A stretch of DNA of 64,000 bases from Dryomyza anilis (taxonomy: Eukaryota > Arthropoda > Insecta > Diptera > Dryomyzidae), in NCBI GenBank assembly GCA_951804985.1, contig OX638134.1, positions 83,617,679 to 83,681,678 of the forward strand. The letters run 5' to 3'. The position numbers were made by a program, and so were the translations under genes. The first letter of the stretch is position 1. The number at the start of each line of letters is the position of its first letter. Under the pieces are notes generated by a model. That model was given only the letters and a program-made list of their open reading frames with translations, was not told the DNA's origin and ran no database searches. Shown piece after piece: positions 45,826 through 58,540 of the stretch.

Positions 45826-46048
45826 GCACCTAGAAAAAAATACTATATAAATAATAGTTTTTTACTATTAAAAATAGTCAATAGGATAAATTATTTTTTT
45901 AATCGGAAAATACCATTAAATACTAGAAAATACTGTGACATTGCCACTGAGTTTATATGAAAAGATTTATTTTTTGTGTACTATTAAATCAATAATTGTC
46001 CTATTGACCAATTTTAATGGGATTTGAGGGAATTTTTTTCTGGGTGTA
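45826..46048. mobile_element. MITE with CACCYAGAAAAAAAT terminal inverted repeats
   Basis: The left end CACCTAGAAAAAAATACTAT and the reverse complement of the right end CACCCAGAAAAAAATTCCC are inverted. An inner word AGTCAATAGGA is mirrored as TCCTATTGACC. A related but incomplete copy starts at 62482 (CACTCAGAAAAAACATACC … AGTCAATAGGATA). Confidence 0.7.
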
Positions 46049-46434
46049 GGAAAATATATATTTATATATACTATTAAATTAATAGTGTCATATTGATAGT
46101 AGATAAATGTTTCTGAATGCAACATTCTACATATACGAAAATACCAAAAATATGTAGAAATGATTTTTGAGAATATATTATATACCAAAAATAGCTTTGT
46201 TTTACCCCCACCAGACTTTACTAAAAAGTTATATCAGATTTTTGAAATATAAGTTTTGAAAAATAAATTAAAAAACCAAAATTTTCATAGAAGAGAACAT
46301 GTGTATTTCATTTCATTTCATCACAACATTGACTTTTTAGAATTTCCAATAATCAGAGTCCATTGGAATACAAAAGCAGTTCAGGTTTTACTAAGGGTCT
46401 CATTAACATATCGTCATTATCATGCCAAAGGGGC

Positions 46435-47060
46435 GAATATGTGATTTTTGACATTTGCGTTTTTTTACATTTTTGAATGTAGTTTTTCCTCAAGTATATT
46501 GTGAGAAAATCGAGTGTGGTTTTATTGGATATTTCTAGCTACAAAAAACAAAACCAAAAGGGCGAATTCGAAAAATTGAAAATGTTGTGATGCCAAAAAG
46601 GCGAATCTTTTCGTTTTTATTGCCATAACTTTTTATTGGTATAAGATAAAATAGTGGTGTAAAGGCATTAATTGTTTGTTTTTAAAGCACCTATCGGTCA
46701 TCATCATTATTTTTAAATATTTTTTGCAAGAAAAATGTTGGCAATATTTTAAATAATGATGCCAATCAATAGGTACTTTAAAATCAAATAATTAATACCT
46801 ATACATCACTATTGTATCTTGCACTAATAAAGAGTTATAGCAAAAAAACAAAAAGATTCGCCCTTTTGGCAATTTCAATCTTTCCAATTTATTCATTTTT
46901 TTGCTATAACTCTTTATTGGTGCAAGATAAAATAGTAGTGTAGTGGTATTAATTGTTTGTTTTTAAAGCACCTATCGATTGGCATAATTATTTAAAAATA
47001 TTTTGTCAAACATTTTTTTGGCAAATAACAAAAGACAAATTAATATTTGGAAAATTAATT
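46435..47060. mobile_element. Multi-arm inverted-repeat element, copy 2
   Basis: Same organisation and sequence as 38180-38840, including ACATTTTTGAATGTAG, CAAAAGGGCGAATTCG and alternating copies of the AAGATAAAATAGTGGTG … AAAGCACCTATCG module. It contains an extra short copy of GGCGAATCTTTTCG. The copies clearly differ by many substitutions and small indels, so both are old. Confidence 0.85.
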
Positions 47061-47157
47061 AATTTCCGACAACATTCTTCAATTTTCATTTCATTGAATT
47101 TCTATAAATTGTAATACAAAATTGAAGTCATATCATAATTAGCTTTTGGAAAGTATA

Positions 47158-47468
47158 ATCATAATAATAGTTTGGCGCTACAGTCCTGTCCAGAACTTCG
47201 GCCGAGCTCTCTCACCATTTTGAGCTGTACGTGTTATATTTGTACTCAAAGTGGTGGGACCTACAGTTTATTGCCGAATCCGAACGGCGGGTGAGAGCTT
47301 TTCATAGGCAATGGTTTTACTCTCGTAGGTTTGCCATTTACTGACGAGAGGTAGCGCGGTATAGAAAAATGTTTCTATGAAAAGATGTTGTTAGCCCCAG
47401 TCCAGGCTTGAACCGGGGACCTTTCGGCTCGCAGTCCAACGCACTAACCACTGAGCTACCGCGACTAC
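47158..47468 (-). mobile_element. tRNA-derived SINE, copy 2 (14-bp target duplication)
   Basis: Full-length copy on the minus strand. The head GTAGTCGCGGTAGCTCAGTG and B box GGTTCAAGCC are intact, and the tail appears on the plus strand as ATCATAATAAT. TTTTGGAAAGTATA at 47144-47157 and 47469-47482 is the target duplication. Confidence 0.95.
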
Positions 47469-48469
47469 TTTTGGAAAGTATATTTAAATTTATATTTCGT
47501 TTGAATTTTTCTTTACTTCTTTTTTGTCCATTTTAGCATTCAATCAAGTTCATTTAATATTTAATATTCTTAAAAAAAAAATTATTATATATAAAATAAA
47601 CGATTTTTACTAAATCAATGTATTACAATCTAGTTAAATTCTTTAAATAACAGTGAAACGAATTCAATTCTGGTCAAATATTCGAATTTCAATCAGAAAA
47701 TAGCATATTCAATTTTAACCATGGATTAAAACAGTAACCGAAACCGAAACTGATATCCATTTAAAACCATTTCATTTCTAAAACTAAAACCGTAACCGAA
47801 TCCGAAACCGTTATACCAAAATCAGAAATAAACCGATTTCTAAAACCAATATAAAAGGTTTCGGTGTTATACCGGTTTTAAAACGGCAAGAACATAATTT
47901 ATATAATATATATCATTTAAATCAGTAGTTCCGAAATAACTACTTTGTGTATAAAAACATGTTGATTTTGGAAAAACAATATTTCCCATTCGACGGACTT
48001 TGGTCAGAACTTTGTTTTGCTATTGTTTTCTTCGATCTCTTGTGACCACGGTAAATCGACAATAAAAAAAACACACGCAATTCCAAGCACAAAATAGATA
48101 AAGTTATTTGTTTCTTCTTTCTTCGATATGATAGTGTCGTTCGTAGTGCGACTATGCATGTGTTTTGTTAGTTTTATCGATAACAACTACAAAAAAACAT
48201 GCTACGCTAGTGTCGTTTGTGAAGCACGCTCTTACATTGAAATTAAACAATTAAAAGTTATCGAATTTTGTTGATATTTTAACAATTTTGACGTCACAGA
48301 AGTTTACAATTTTATTCCTTTTGGTTTTGCTATACCGGAATCCTATTTCTATAAAAACATTAAATTTTCAAATTCAAATAAAACTTTAATTCCATTTTTA
48401 TTGTCAAATATTCGAATTTTGTTCGATTCGTATTTTACAATTTGTGAAATTTTAATTTATTTTTAACCA
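47469..48469. other. AT-rich stretch with ACCGAAACCG words, no gene seen
   Basis: 47720-47890 is a degenerate short repeat of AACCGNAACCG and its complement, like that near 15120-15370. ORFs here have no domain. Confidence 0.4.
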
Positions 48470-48970
48470 CTTTCGATTAACGCTCAGCTGCTTTCAGTAA
48501 AATTTAGATACTATTAGATTAAGTTAAATTTTACGAATTTAACATTTAATGATTTTTCAATTTACTTTCCTGCTTTCAATCAAAATCACATAACATTCAA
48601 TTGAAGTTAATTTTTGCGATTTAACATACAATGAATTTCAATTTACTTTCAACCATATTTAATTAATTTTCAACTGATTTCAATTTAATTCATTATTAAT
48701 TAAAATTTGTTTAATTTAACTTTTAGCCACTTTCAATTTAATTTCAACCAATTTAAATAACTTTCAACTGCTTTCAATTGAACATTAAAAATATTAAATT
48801 TTAACGATTTAACATACAAAAGTTTCAATTTATTTTTAGTCGTATTCAATTAATTTTCAACTGTTTTCAATTAAATTCATTAAGTAGTTTTATTTTTTAA
48901 TTTACCATTTGGCGATTTTTAATTAACTTTCAACCAGTTTCAATTAACGTTCAATTAATTTCAACTTACC
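48470..48970 (-). repeat. Degenerate ~60-120 bp tandem repeat (TTTCAACTGCTTTCAATT)
   Basis: Variants of TTTCAACTGCTTTCAATTNA, alternating with ATTTAACATACAATGATTTC, recur about eight times. The period is irregular. No coding frame is seen. Confidence 0.7.
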
Positions 48971-50350
48971 ACACAACATAGAATCCACGCAAACGACTGC
49001 ATTTTGCACATGTTCAAAATTTTTCTAAACTTTTAAAAAATGTTTCCAATCCAGTTCAATGCCTATTCAATTTGGCTTTCAATTAGCAATTAAAATTTAT
49101 TACAAATTGTTACAAATTTGGCAATTTTCACACACACACTCGACAATAATAGACGTTTTTCCGATTTCCTCAAATAACAAAACAAAAAAATTAAAACAAT
49201 TTAATTCTTAATTAATTACGTTGTACAACGCATGCGCGCACGCACGAACGAACGGACGACAATAAAAACGCGCACCTCACGCACACGATTGAAAGCAATT
49301 TCTAAAGCAATTAGCTGACGATAAAAGTGCAGCAACAGCAACAGGCAGTAGCAACAGGCAGCACCAGCAATAAGTCAATAAAAATGCAAACAGCAGCGAA
49401 TAAACGAAATAAACGAAAACAGTCAGTCGGCGCTGCGCCTAAGAATGCGAGCAACACGTTGAGCGATTTTTGATTTATTTTAAGTGTTTTTTATTTTTAG
49501 TTTTTTTTTATTCGTTTTTTTATAGATTTTTTTATAGTTTTTTTTTCTATTTAGTTTTTCCTTATTTTTCAGTTAACTATTTAATTTATTTCTTTTTTAA
49601 TTTTTTCTATTTCAAGTTATATTTTTATTATATTTGCTTTAAGTTGATTTTTGTTGCAAGTTTTTTTATTTTTATATTTTTACTCAATGTTTTTTGTATT
49701 TTTAATTTTTTTAAATTTACTTTTTGTTTTTATTTTCAATTTTGAAAAACGAGTTCAATCGCGCGCGAATTTTTTACACCTTCCCCTCAATTGGGTTGCC
49801 AAGTTTTTGTTTCAATGCGCCGGAAAATGCAAATTTTTTGCTCAATTTCTTTCAATGTTTCAATTGTTGTCGCAACAATCGCACGAACAAGTTTCCCACA
49901 CGCTGTTGTTGTAGTTGTTGCTTCTTTGTCTTTCAATTCGTTTTCAACTCGCGTTCAATCGTTGCTTTGGAGTCGCGCGGCGCTCGCTCGGGTTTGCACT
50001 AAAATCACGTCTGACTTCGTAGTTGGCTAAATCGCCACTAAAACCGAATTACAACAAATTTTAGCTTAAAACGTATTTGTTGCTGCTGCCATTGCCGCTG
50101 CTGCTGCGACTGTTGCTTGTTGTAGCAATAGCTTTGTTGTTGCTTTTAAAGCGACGACGACGACGCTGACTGACTCGACTGACATCCACGCGATTTAGCT
50201 GCGTTGCTTTGCAAGTTCACCATTCACCACAGCAGCAGCAGGCAGCTGGCAGCAGCAACATTAATAGCAATGATGACAACAGCTGCTGTTGCTGTTCGTG
50301 GAGAGCACTGTATTGTGCTCCGATGCAGCAACAATTTTCAATAAATACTG
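48971..50350. promoter_or_regulatory. Possible promoter/5'-UTR or enhancer island
   Basis: The longest stretch of elevated GC and complexity in the gene-poor part: ACGCATGCGCGCACGCACGA at about 49230, GTCAGTCGGCGCTGCGCC at about 49422, opa CAGCAGCAACA runs, and CGACGACGACG at about 50150. Overlapping ORFs in three plus-strand frames (49470-50030) are Phe-rich, come from T-runs, and are not convincing. It looks like fly regulatory or untranslated DNA, but no transcription start can be fixed. Confidence 0.35.
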
Positions 50351-50639
50351 TAGATGTTTTTTTGGATTTTTAGGATTTAAAGGACTCTGAATTTCTGAAA
50401 ATAACATTTGGGAATTTGATACAAATTCCACTTAAAATTGGAATTGCAAGGTGGAAAACCCAATGTCAAGGAATTTATTGAAAAACTCAATGGTTATGTT
50501 TTACTTATTTTGTCTTATTGTGCATTTAAAGAATCAATTAATTTAAAATCAATTATGGAACCGATTAAATCAATTAAATATTAAAATATCTTATTATTCA
50601 ATAAAACATATTAAATATAAATTTGTATTAAAGAAAATG

Positions 50640-52330
50640 TTTAATAAAATTTAAGATTTTTACTAAAAAGTTAGATTTTTTACTCAAAATTAAGATTTTC
50701 TTTCAAAAATAGGATTTTCACTCATAATTAGGATTTTCATCAAAATTAAAACTTTTTTTACTCAAAATAAAGATTTTCACAATTAAGATTTTCATTAAAA
50801 ATAAGGTTTTCACTTAAAATTAAGATTTTCACTCAAAGTTAAGATTTACACTCGAAATTTAATATTAAGATTTTCACTCAAAATTAAGTTTATCACTCAA
50901 AATTAAGTTTTTCACTCAAATTTAAGTTTTTCACTCAAAATTAAGTTTTTCACTCAAAATAAATATTTTCACTCATATTAAAGATTTTCACTAAAAATTA
51001 AGATTTCCACACAAAATTAAGATTTCCACACAAAATTAAATTTTTCACTCAAAATAACGATTTTCACTCAAAATTAAGATTTTCACACAAAATTAAGATT
51101 TTCCTTCAAAATTAAGATTACCACTCAACATTAAGATTTTCACACCAAATTTAGATTTGCACTGAAAATTAAGATCTTCTATCAAAATTAAGATTTTCAT
51201 ACCAAATTTAGATTTTCACTTAAAATTAAGATTTTCACTCAAATTAAGATTTTCGTACCAAATTTAGATTTTCACTCAAAATTTAGATTTTCACTCAAAA
51301 TTAAGATTTTTACTCAAAATTAAGATTTTCATACCCAATTTAGATTTGCACTCAAAATTAAGATCTTCAATCAAAATTAAGATTTTCATACCAAATTTTG
51401 ATTTTCACTTAAAATTAAGATTTTCACTCAAATTAAGATTTTCGTATCAAATTTAGATTTTCACTCAAAATTTAGATTTTCACTCAAAATTAAGATTTTT
51501 ACTAAAAATTAAGATTTTCATACCCAATTTAGATTGCACTCAAAATTAAGATTTTCACTTAAAATTAAGATTTTCACACCAAATTTAGATTTGCACTCAA
51601 AATTAAGATTTTCACTCAAAATTAAGATTTTCACACCAAATTTTGATTTTCACTCAAAATTAAGATGTTCACTCAAAATTAAGATTTCCACTCAAAAATA
51701 AGATTTTCAACTCAAAATTAAGATTACCACTCAAAATTAAGATTTTCACACCAAATTTACATTTTCACTCAAAATTTACATTTTCACTCAAAATTAAGAT
51801 TTTCACTCAAAATTAGGATTACCACTCAAAATTAAGATTTTCACTCAAAAATAAGATTTTCACTCAAAAATAAGATATTCCTTCAAAATTAAGATTTTCA
51901 CTCAAAATTTAGATTATCACTTAAAATTAAGATTTTCACTCAAAATTAAGATTTTCACTCAATAATAAGATTTTAACACATAATTTAGATTTTCACTCAA
52001 AAATAAGATTTTCATTCAAAATTAAGATATTTACTCAAAATTAAGATTTTTCACTCAAAATTAAGATTACCACTCAAAATTAAGATTTTCACTATAAATT
52101 AAGGTTTTCGCTCAAAATTTAAATTTTAACTCAAAATTTAGATTTTCACTCAAAATTAAGATTTTCACTCAAAATTAATAATTTCACTGAAAATTAAGAT
52201 TTTCACTCAATATTAAGATTTTCCCTCAAAATTAAGATTTTTCACTCAAAATTAAGTTTTTTCACTCTCAATTAAGATTTTCACTAGAAATTAATGTTTT
52301 AACCAAAATTCGAATATTCAAATAAAATTT
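50640..52330 (-). repeat. 19-bp satellite array, family 2, inverted orientation
   Basis: About 85 tandem AAGATTTTCACTCAAAATT monomers. Higher-order similarity is seen between about 51180-51350 and 51350-51540, where the run of variants (CATACCAAATTTAG, TTCGTACCAAATTTAG, CATACCCAATTTAG) repeats with a ~180-bp period. Confidence 0.97.
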
Positions 52331-53209
52331 TGAACTATCACTAAAAAATATGGTTAATCCCAAAATCCGTAAAGAATGCATTTTTTTATTTCAAGTATTT
52401 TTTACTTTATTCAAATTTTGCAAAAAATATTTAATAAATGCTTTGTTATGCTCACAGCACTTTAGGAAGGCGTTGATTGATTCATTGCAATTTCCTTATT
52501 TCAATTAAGCGATTAATTAATAAACATTTTTAATAATTTAAATCACTTTGAGTGACTGCAGCCTACGTGAATTTTGTAGGTACTTATATGAATTTGCAAT
52601 TATTTTAATCATTTATGCAGTGCAGTATTTGGTAAAAAAGAATTTAAGTTAATTATAAAAATAAATAATATAATAAACAAAGAAAAACATTAAAACATAT
52701 TTTGGATTGTGTCTAATTGAAAGTCATGGCGGTAGGCCCCCTGGCGGCGACCAGACCCAAAAACGTCAAAAGTTAAAAAGCGTTAAAAATCGCACAAACT
52801 CCGCGACCTTGACTGGCATTGAAAATGCTCTGAAACAAAATTGTGCGTTTATTTCAATTGCACGAGAAATGATTAAATTAAATAAAGACACAAAAAAAAA
52901 TAAACAATAAAAATTACCATTCAATTCGAGTGGCATCTCAATTACAATCCAAATAACAGTTTTTGCTACATTTTTCAGCATTCCAAATTATTCAAGCTAC
53001 AGATGCCAATGTAACCAATACGAATAGCATGACCACCCACCAGAAATTATTATTGTTGTTGGTTGTTTTGTGGTTGTTGGAGCTAAGCCAACTTATTTGG
53101 TTAGTGATGCAACATTGGTGAAGGTGCAAAATAACTTTATTTGCTGTATGAATTACAACTTTATTACAAGGTTTTGAAATAATTTTTAGATTTAAATAAT
53201 ATTTGAAAA
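52331..53209. other. Spacer between the two inverted family-2 arrays, no gene seen
   Basis: 52720-52830 is GC-richer (GGCGGTAGGCCCCCTGGCGG, AAAAACGTCAAAAGTTAAAA) and may be a conserved noncoding block. The 67-residue ORF over it becomes Lys-rich AT sequence and lacks a domain. Confidence 0.4.
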
Positions 53210-54965
53210 TTTTGTGTTAAACTTAATTTTGATTGAAAATTTGAGTGAAAATTGAAATTTGAATAGAAATATCAATTATGTGTGAGAATCTTATTTTGAG
53301 TGAAAATTTTAATTTTGATAGAAAGTCTTATTTTGAGTGGAAATACTAATTTTAAGTGAAAAACCTAACTTTGAGCGAAAAACTCAATTTTATGTGAGTC
53401 TTAATTGTGAGTGAAAATCTAATTTTGAGTGAAAATCTTAATTAAAAGTGAAAATTTTGTATTGAGTGAAAATCTGAAAATTGAGTGAAAATCCTAATTT
53501 GAAGTAAAAATATCAATTTTTAGTGAAAATTTTAATTTTGACCAAAAATCTCAATTTTATGTGAAAATCTTAATTTTAGTGAAAATATTTAATTTTGAGT
53601 GAAAATTTTAATTGTGAATGAATCTATATTATGAGTGAAAATGTTTAATTTTGAGTGAAAATTTAAATTTTGAGTGAAAATCTTAATTTTTGAGTGGAAA
53701 TTTTAATTTTGAGTAAAATTTTAATATTGAGTGAAAATATTAATTTGGAGTAGAAATATCAATTTAGAGTAAAAATCTTAATTGGGAGTGAAAATCTTAA
53801 TTGGGAGTGAAAATCTTAATTTTGAGTGAAAATCCTAATTTTGAGCGAAACTCTTAATGTTGAGCGAAAATTTTAATTTTGAGTGAAAATTTTAATTTTG
53901 AGTGAAAATTTTTATTTTGAGTGAAAATCTTAATTTTGAGGTAAAATCTTAATTTTGAATGGAATTTTTAATTTTGAGTGAAAAACTTAATTTTGTGTGA
54001 TGTACTTAATTTTGAGTGAAAATCATAATTTCTGAGTGAAAATCTTAATTTTGAGTGAAAATCATAATTTTGAGTAGAAATCTCAATACAGAGTGAAAAT
54101 CTAAACTTTGAGTGAAAATCTTCATTTTGAGTGAAAATCTTAATTTTTTGTGAAAATATTAATTATGAGTGAAAATCTTAATTTTGAGTGAATAATTTTT
54201 GCTCGAAAATCTTAATTTTGAGTGAAAATCATAATTTTGAGTAGAAATCTTAATACAGAGTGAAAATCTAAACTTTGAGTGAAAATCTTCATTTTGAGTG
54301 AAAATCTTAATTATTTGTGAAAATATTAATTATGAGTGAAAATCTTAATTTTGAGTGACAATCTAAATTTTGCGTGAAAATCTTAATTTTGAGTGAAAAT
54401 CTTAATTTTGAGTAAAAATTTCAATTTTGAGTGATTTAATTTAGAGTTAAAATCTTAATTTAGAGTGAAAATATTAATTTTGTGTGAAAATATTAATTAT
54501 GAGTGAAAATCTTAATTTTGAGTGACAATCATAATTAGGGTAGAAATCTTAATACAGAGTGAAAATCTAAACTATGAGTGAAAATCTTAATTTTGAGTGA
54601 AGATCATAATTTTCTGTGAAAATCTTAATTTTGTGTGAAAATATTAATTATGAGTGAAAATCTTAATTTTGAGTGACAATCTAAATTTTGCGTGATAATC
54701 TTAATTTTGAGTGAAATATTAATTTTAAGTGAAAATCTTAATTTTGAGTGAAGATCATAATTTTGAGTAGAAATCTTAATATAGAGTGAAAATCTTAATT
54801 TTGAGTGAAAATAATAATTTTTAGTGAACATTTTAATTTTGAGTGAAAATCTTAATTTTAAATGAAAATCTTATTTTTGAGTGCTAATTATAAATATGAA
54901 AATATTATTTTTATATAGTGAAAATCTTAATTCTGAGAGAAAATCTTAATTCTGACTAAAAATAT
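53210..54965 (+). repeat. 19-bp satellite array, family 2
   Basis: Tandem GAGTGAAAATCTTAATTTT monomers, the reverse complement of the array at 50640-52330. Blocks near 54055-54200, 54225-54360 and 54525-54680 share a variant order (ATCATAATTTTGAGTAGAAA … CAGAGTGAAAATCTAAAC), evidence of higher-order duplication. Confidence 0.97.
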
Positions 54966-56845
54966 TTATTTAGAATTTTCTTTACAATTTTTAATAAAAA
55001 CTTTTATATTAATATAATTTAATTTTTCGTTTTTTATTTTAAAATACTGCGTTAGGCGCCAAACGCGCCAACTCTGGCGCTTGCGCCTTCAAACAATTTC
55101 AAGGCTGAGCAACCAAACAACCGGTGGCAGTTTTTGTGACGGCTGAAAAACCGCAGATCGTTTAGTAGCTGCGTATCTGACAGATGCACCGCTGGGTGCA
55201 TTTAATGCAACGATAATATTTTCTTTGGCTTGGTGTTAATGAAGTTCCGCTCTCGATACGCATGGTAGGTACAGAGATAATAAGGAAAAGAAAATTAATT
55301 GAAGAAGTGTTTATTATAGAAGCAATAATAGAAAAAGATAAAGAAAAAGACTTTGAAAAGCACATTTATCAATTTGTAGATACAAATGGGTTTATCGGAA
55401 ATGGAAATTATAAATTTAAATTGATATACATAGAATAATCGAATAAGCAAAATCAAATTCAGCAAAAACTTTCATAAAATAATAAAAAATATAAATTATT
55501 GCAATATTTTCGCTGACACAGCACTATAGATATTATATACATGAGTTATTTAGTAGGTATCTATAAGATACATCTAAATTATTGAAAAATTAGGTTAATC
55601 AAAATTTGCAAACTCATTATAGTTCTCATCGCTCGACGTCGCGCGCCGTTACGCCTACGACACGACCCAATTTCTTAGACAAAACGCAGCAATCCGGTTG
55701 CGAGCGACGATTTCACTTGACCTACGCTAATAAAATGCAAAAAAAATGTATCTTATAGATACCAAAAAACTAAATTTAGAAGTTGCGCCATCCAGAGACG
55801 TAGAGTTCGCCGAACTAAAAAATGGCATGCCAAAAGATTCTTTCTACGCTAGACACAAATTATAAATAATACAAATAAAATTAACAAAAATTCTAAATAA
55901 AAAGAAAGCAATCCAAACCTGAAAGATGCACAAAAACCAATCAAATGCCATTTCTGGCATTTCAGCGAATTTATTTAAAGCCAAAAACAATAAATTGACT
56001 TAATAACGACAAATAAACAAATTTATTATGTGTTTTTTGTTTAATACCTACAAAATTAACAACTAATAACTTTAGCTATGCTTTTGAAGCTGTAACTCGG
56101 TGAAGCGGAGCTTGAGGAATTTAAGATTCTAGGGGGTGTACGCAAGATTTGTATCTAGCCCATTGTTGTAATTATATTGTCAGCAACTATATATTAGCCA
56201 CTATTAATAAAAACAATCTACGCAAACAATCGACGATGGCGCATTAGTTGCTGCGAGAAATGCGTTGATCATGACGACCGAACGAACGACCGACATTGGT
56301 GCGTTGAACTTTCACCGCATTAAAGTTTTTTGCAGTTCGTAGAATTTATTTCTATTATTAATATTTTGATTACAGCATTTCTATAATAGAAAATTAATAG
56401 TCTATATATTTGGAATTTTTGATTTTTTTATTGAAAAGAATGCAAAAAAAGTCGCGTCAATAAATTCTCGCGCATAACTTGCTACAAATGTCAGTTTGTC
56501 AAAATAGAACTGAGCTCAGATCTATTTAGGAGGGTGTTAAGTTGTGTCTGTTTTGTCCAAATTGAGTTTGGCAAAGGTGTGGATTGTGGGAGAAAGAGGT
56601 CAAAACTAATAGCTATCTGCTGGAGCTCGATGAAAGGAAATCTACAGAAAAGTCATTAATCTTAATTTGCTCAAATAGAATTTTTTATATATAATAATAT
56701 TGAGATTATTTTTTCCACGTATATTTTGGAATGATTGATTTGATGGTTATTTTTTGAATGTGATTGATTTGAATTGAAGAAATTTAAGAAAATAATTGAA
56801 AAATTGTAATAAATTTGAAATTAATGTAATATTGATTTTAAGTGA
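54966..56845. promoter_or_regulatory. Unique island with GTATCT-N3-AGATAC dyads (left part of the cluster)
   Basis: Non-satellite DNA with GC-richer blocks at 55050-55260, 55630-55700 and 56220-56340. Perfect dyads lie at 55557-55571 and 55748-55762, with a one-mismatch dyad at 55173-55187 and lone half-sites at about 55378 and 56150. No splice-bounded exon was found. A regulatory role is inference. Confidence 0.45.
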
Positions 56846-56849
56846 TAAC

Positions 56850-58540
56850 TTAAATTTTTAATGCAAAATTTAAATTTAAAAAAAAAATTAGCATTTTTAG
56901 TGAAAAAAAAAATTAAAAAAAAAAATTTAATGAAAAAATGAGTTTTTAGTGAAAAAATTATTTTTAATGAAAAAATGAATTTTTAGTGAAAAAATGAATT
57001 TTTACGGAAAAAATGAATTTTTAGGGACATAATGAATGTTTAGGGACAAAATGAATGTTTAGGGACAAAATGAATGTTTAGGGACAAAATACATTTTTAG
57101 TGAAAAAACGAATTTTTAGTGCTTAAATTTATGGTGAAAAATTTTAATTTTAGTAAAAAATTTAAATTTTCGTGAAATATTGAATTTTTAGTGAAAAATT
57201 GAATTTTTAGTGAAAAATTGAATTTTTAGTGAAAAATTGAATTTTTAGTGAAAAATTGAATTTTTAGTGAAAAATTGAATTTTTAGTGAAAAATTGAATT
57301 TTTAGTGAAAAATTGAATTTTTAGTGAAAAATTGAATTTTTAGTGAAAAATTAAATTTTTAGTAAAAATTGAATTTTTAGTGAAAAATTGAATTTTTAGT
57401 GAAAAATTGAATTTTTAGTGAAAAATTGAATTTTTAGTGAAAAATTGAATTTTTAGTGAAAAATTGAATTTTTAGTGAAAAATTGAATTTTCTAGTGAAA
57501 AATTGAATTTTTAGTGAAAAATTGAATTTTTAGTGAAAAATTTAATTTTTAGTGAAAAATTTAATTTTTAGTGAAAAATTTAATTTTTAGTGAAAAATTT
57601 AATTTTTAGTGAAAAATTGAATTTTTAGTGAAAAATTTAATTTTTAGTAAAAAATTGAATTTTTAGTGAAAAATTTAATTTTTAGTGAAAATTTGAATTT
57701 TTAGTGAAAATTTAATTTTTAGTGAAAATTTAATTTTTATCGAAAATTTGAATTTTTTGTGAAAAATTGAATTTTTAGTGAAAATTTAATTTTTATCGAA
57801 AATTTGAATTTTTTGTGAAAAATTGAATTTTTAGTGAAAAATTTAATTTTTAATTTAATTTTTAGTGAAAATTTTAGTGAATAATTGAATTTTTAGTGAA
57901 AAATTGAATTTTTAGTGAAAAATTGAATTTTTAGTGAAAAATTGATTTTTTAGTAAAAAATTTATTTTTTAGTGAAAAATTTAATTTTTTGTGAAAATTT
58001 AATTTTTAGTGAAAATTTGAATTTTTAATGAATTGAATTTTTAGTGAAAAATTTAATTTAATTTTTAGTGATAAAATTTAATTTTTAGTGAAAAATTTAT
58101 ATTTTAGTGAAGAATTGAATTTTTAGTGAAACATTGAATTTTTAGTGAAAAATTTAATTTTTAGTGAAAAATTGAATTTTTAGTGAAAAATTGAATTTTT
58201 AGTGAAAAATTGAATTTTTAGTGAAAAATTGAACTTCTAGTGAAAAATTTAATTTTTAGTGAAAAATTGAATTTTTAGTGAAAAATTGAATTTTTAGTGA
58301 AAAATTGAATTTTTAGTGAAAAATTGAATTTTTAGTGAAAAATTGAATTTTTAGTGAAAAATTGAACTTCTAGTGAAAAATTGAATTTGTAGTAAAAAAT
58401 AGAATTTTTAGTGAAAAATTGAATTTTTAGTGAAAAATTGAATTTTTAGTGAAAAATTTAGTTTTTAGTGAAAAATTTAATTTTTAGTGAAAAATTTAAT
58501 TTTTAGTGAAAAATTTAATTTAAGTGAAAAATTTAATTTG
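56850..58540 (+). repeat. 19-bp satellite array, family 1
   Basis: Contains the most homogeneous stretch of the satellite (57180-57530, nearly perfect GAATTTTTAGTGAAAAATT). The left edge is a diverged AATGAATGTTTAGGGACAAA variant block (57020-57090). Confidence 0.97.

Noticed and set aside
49423..49456. Core promoter with initiator TCAGTC
   Set aside because: No downstream promoter element at the expected spacing and no TATA box; the word alone is too common.
49470..50030. Overlapping Phe-rich ORFs in three plus-strand frames
   Set aside because: Produced by T-runs; no conserved motif and no preferred frame.
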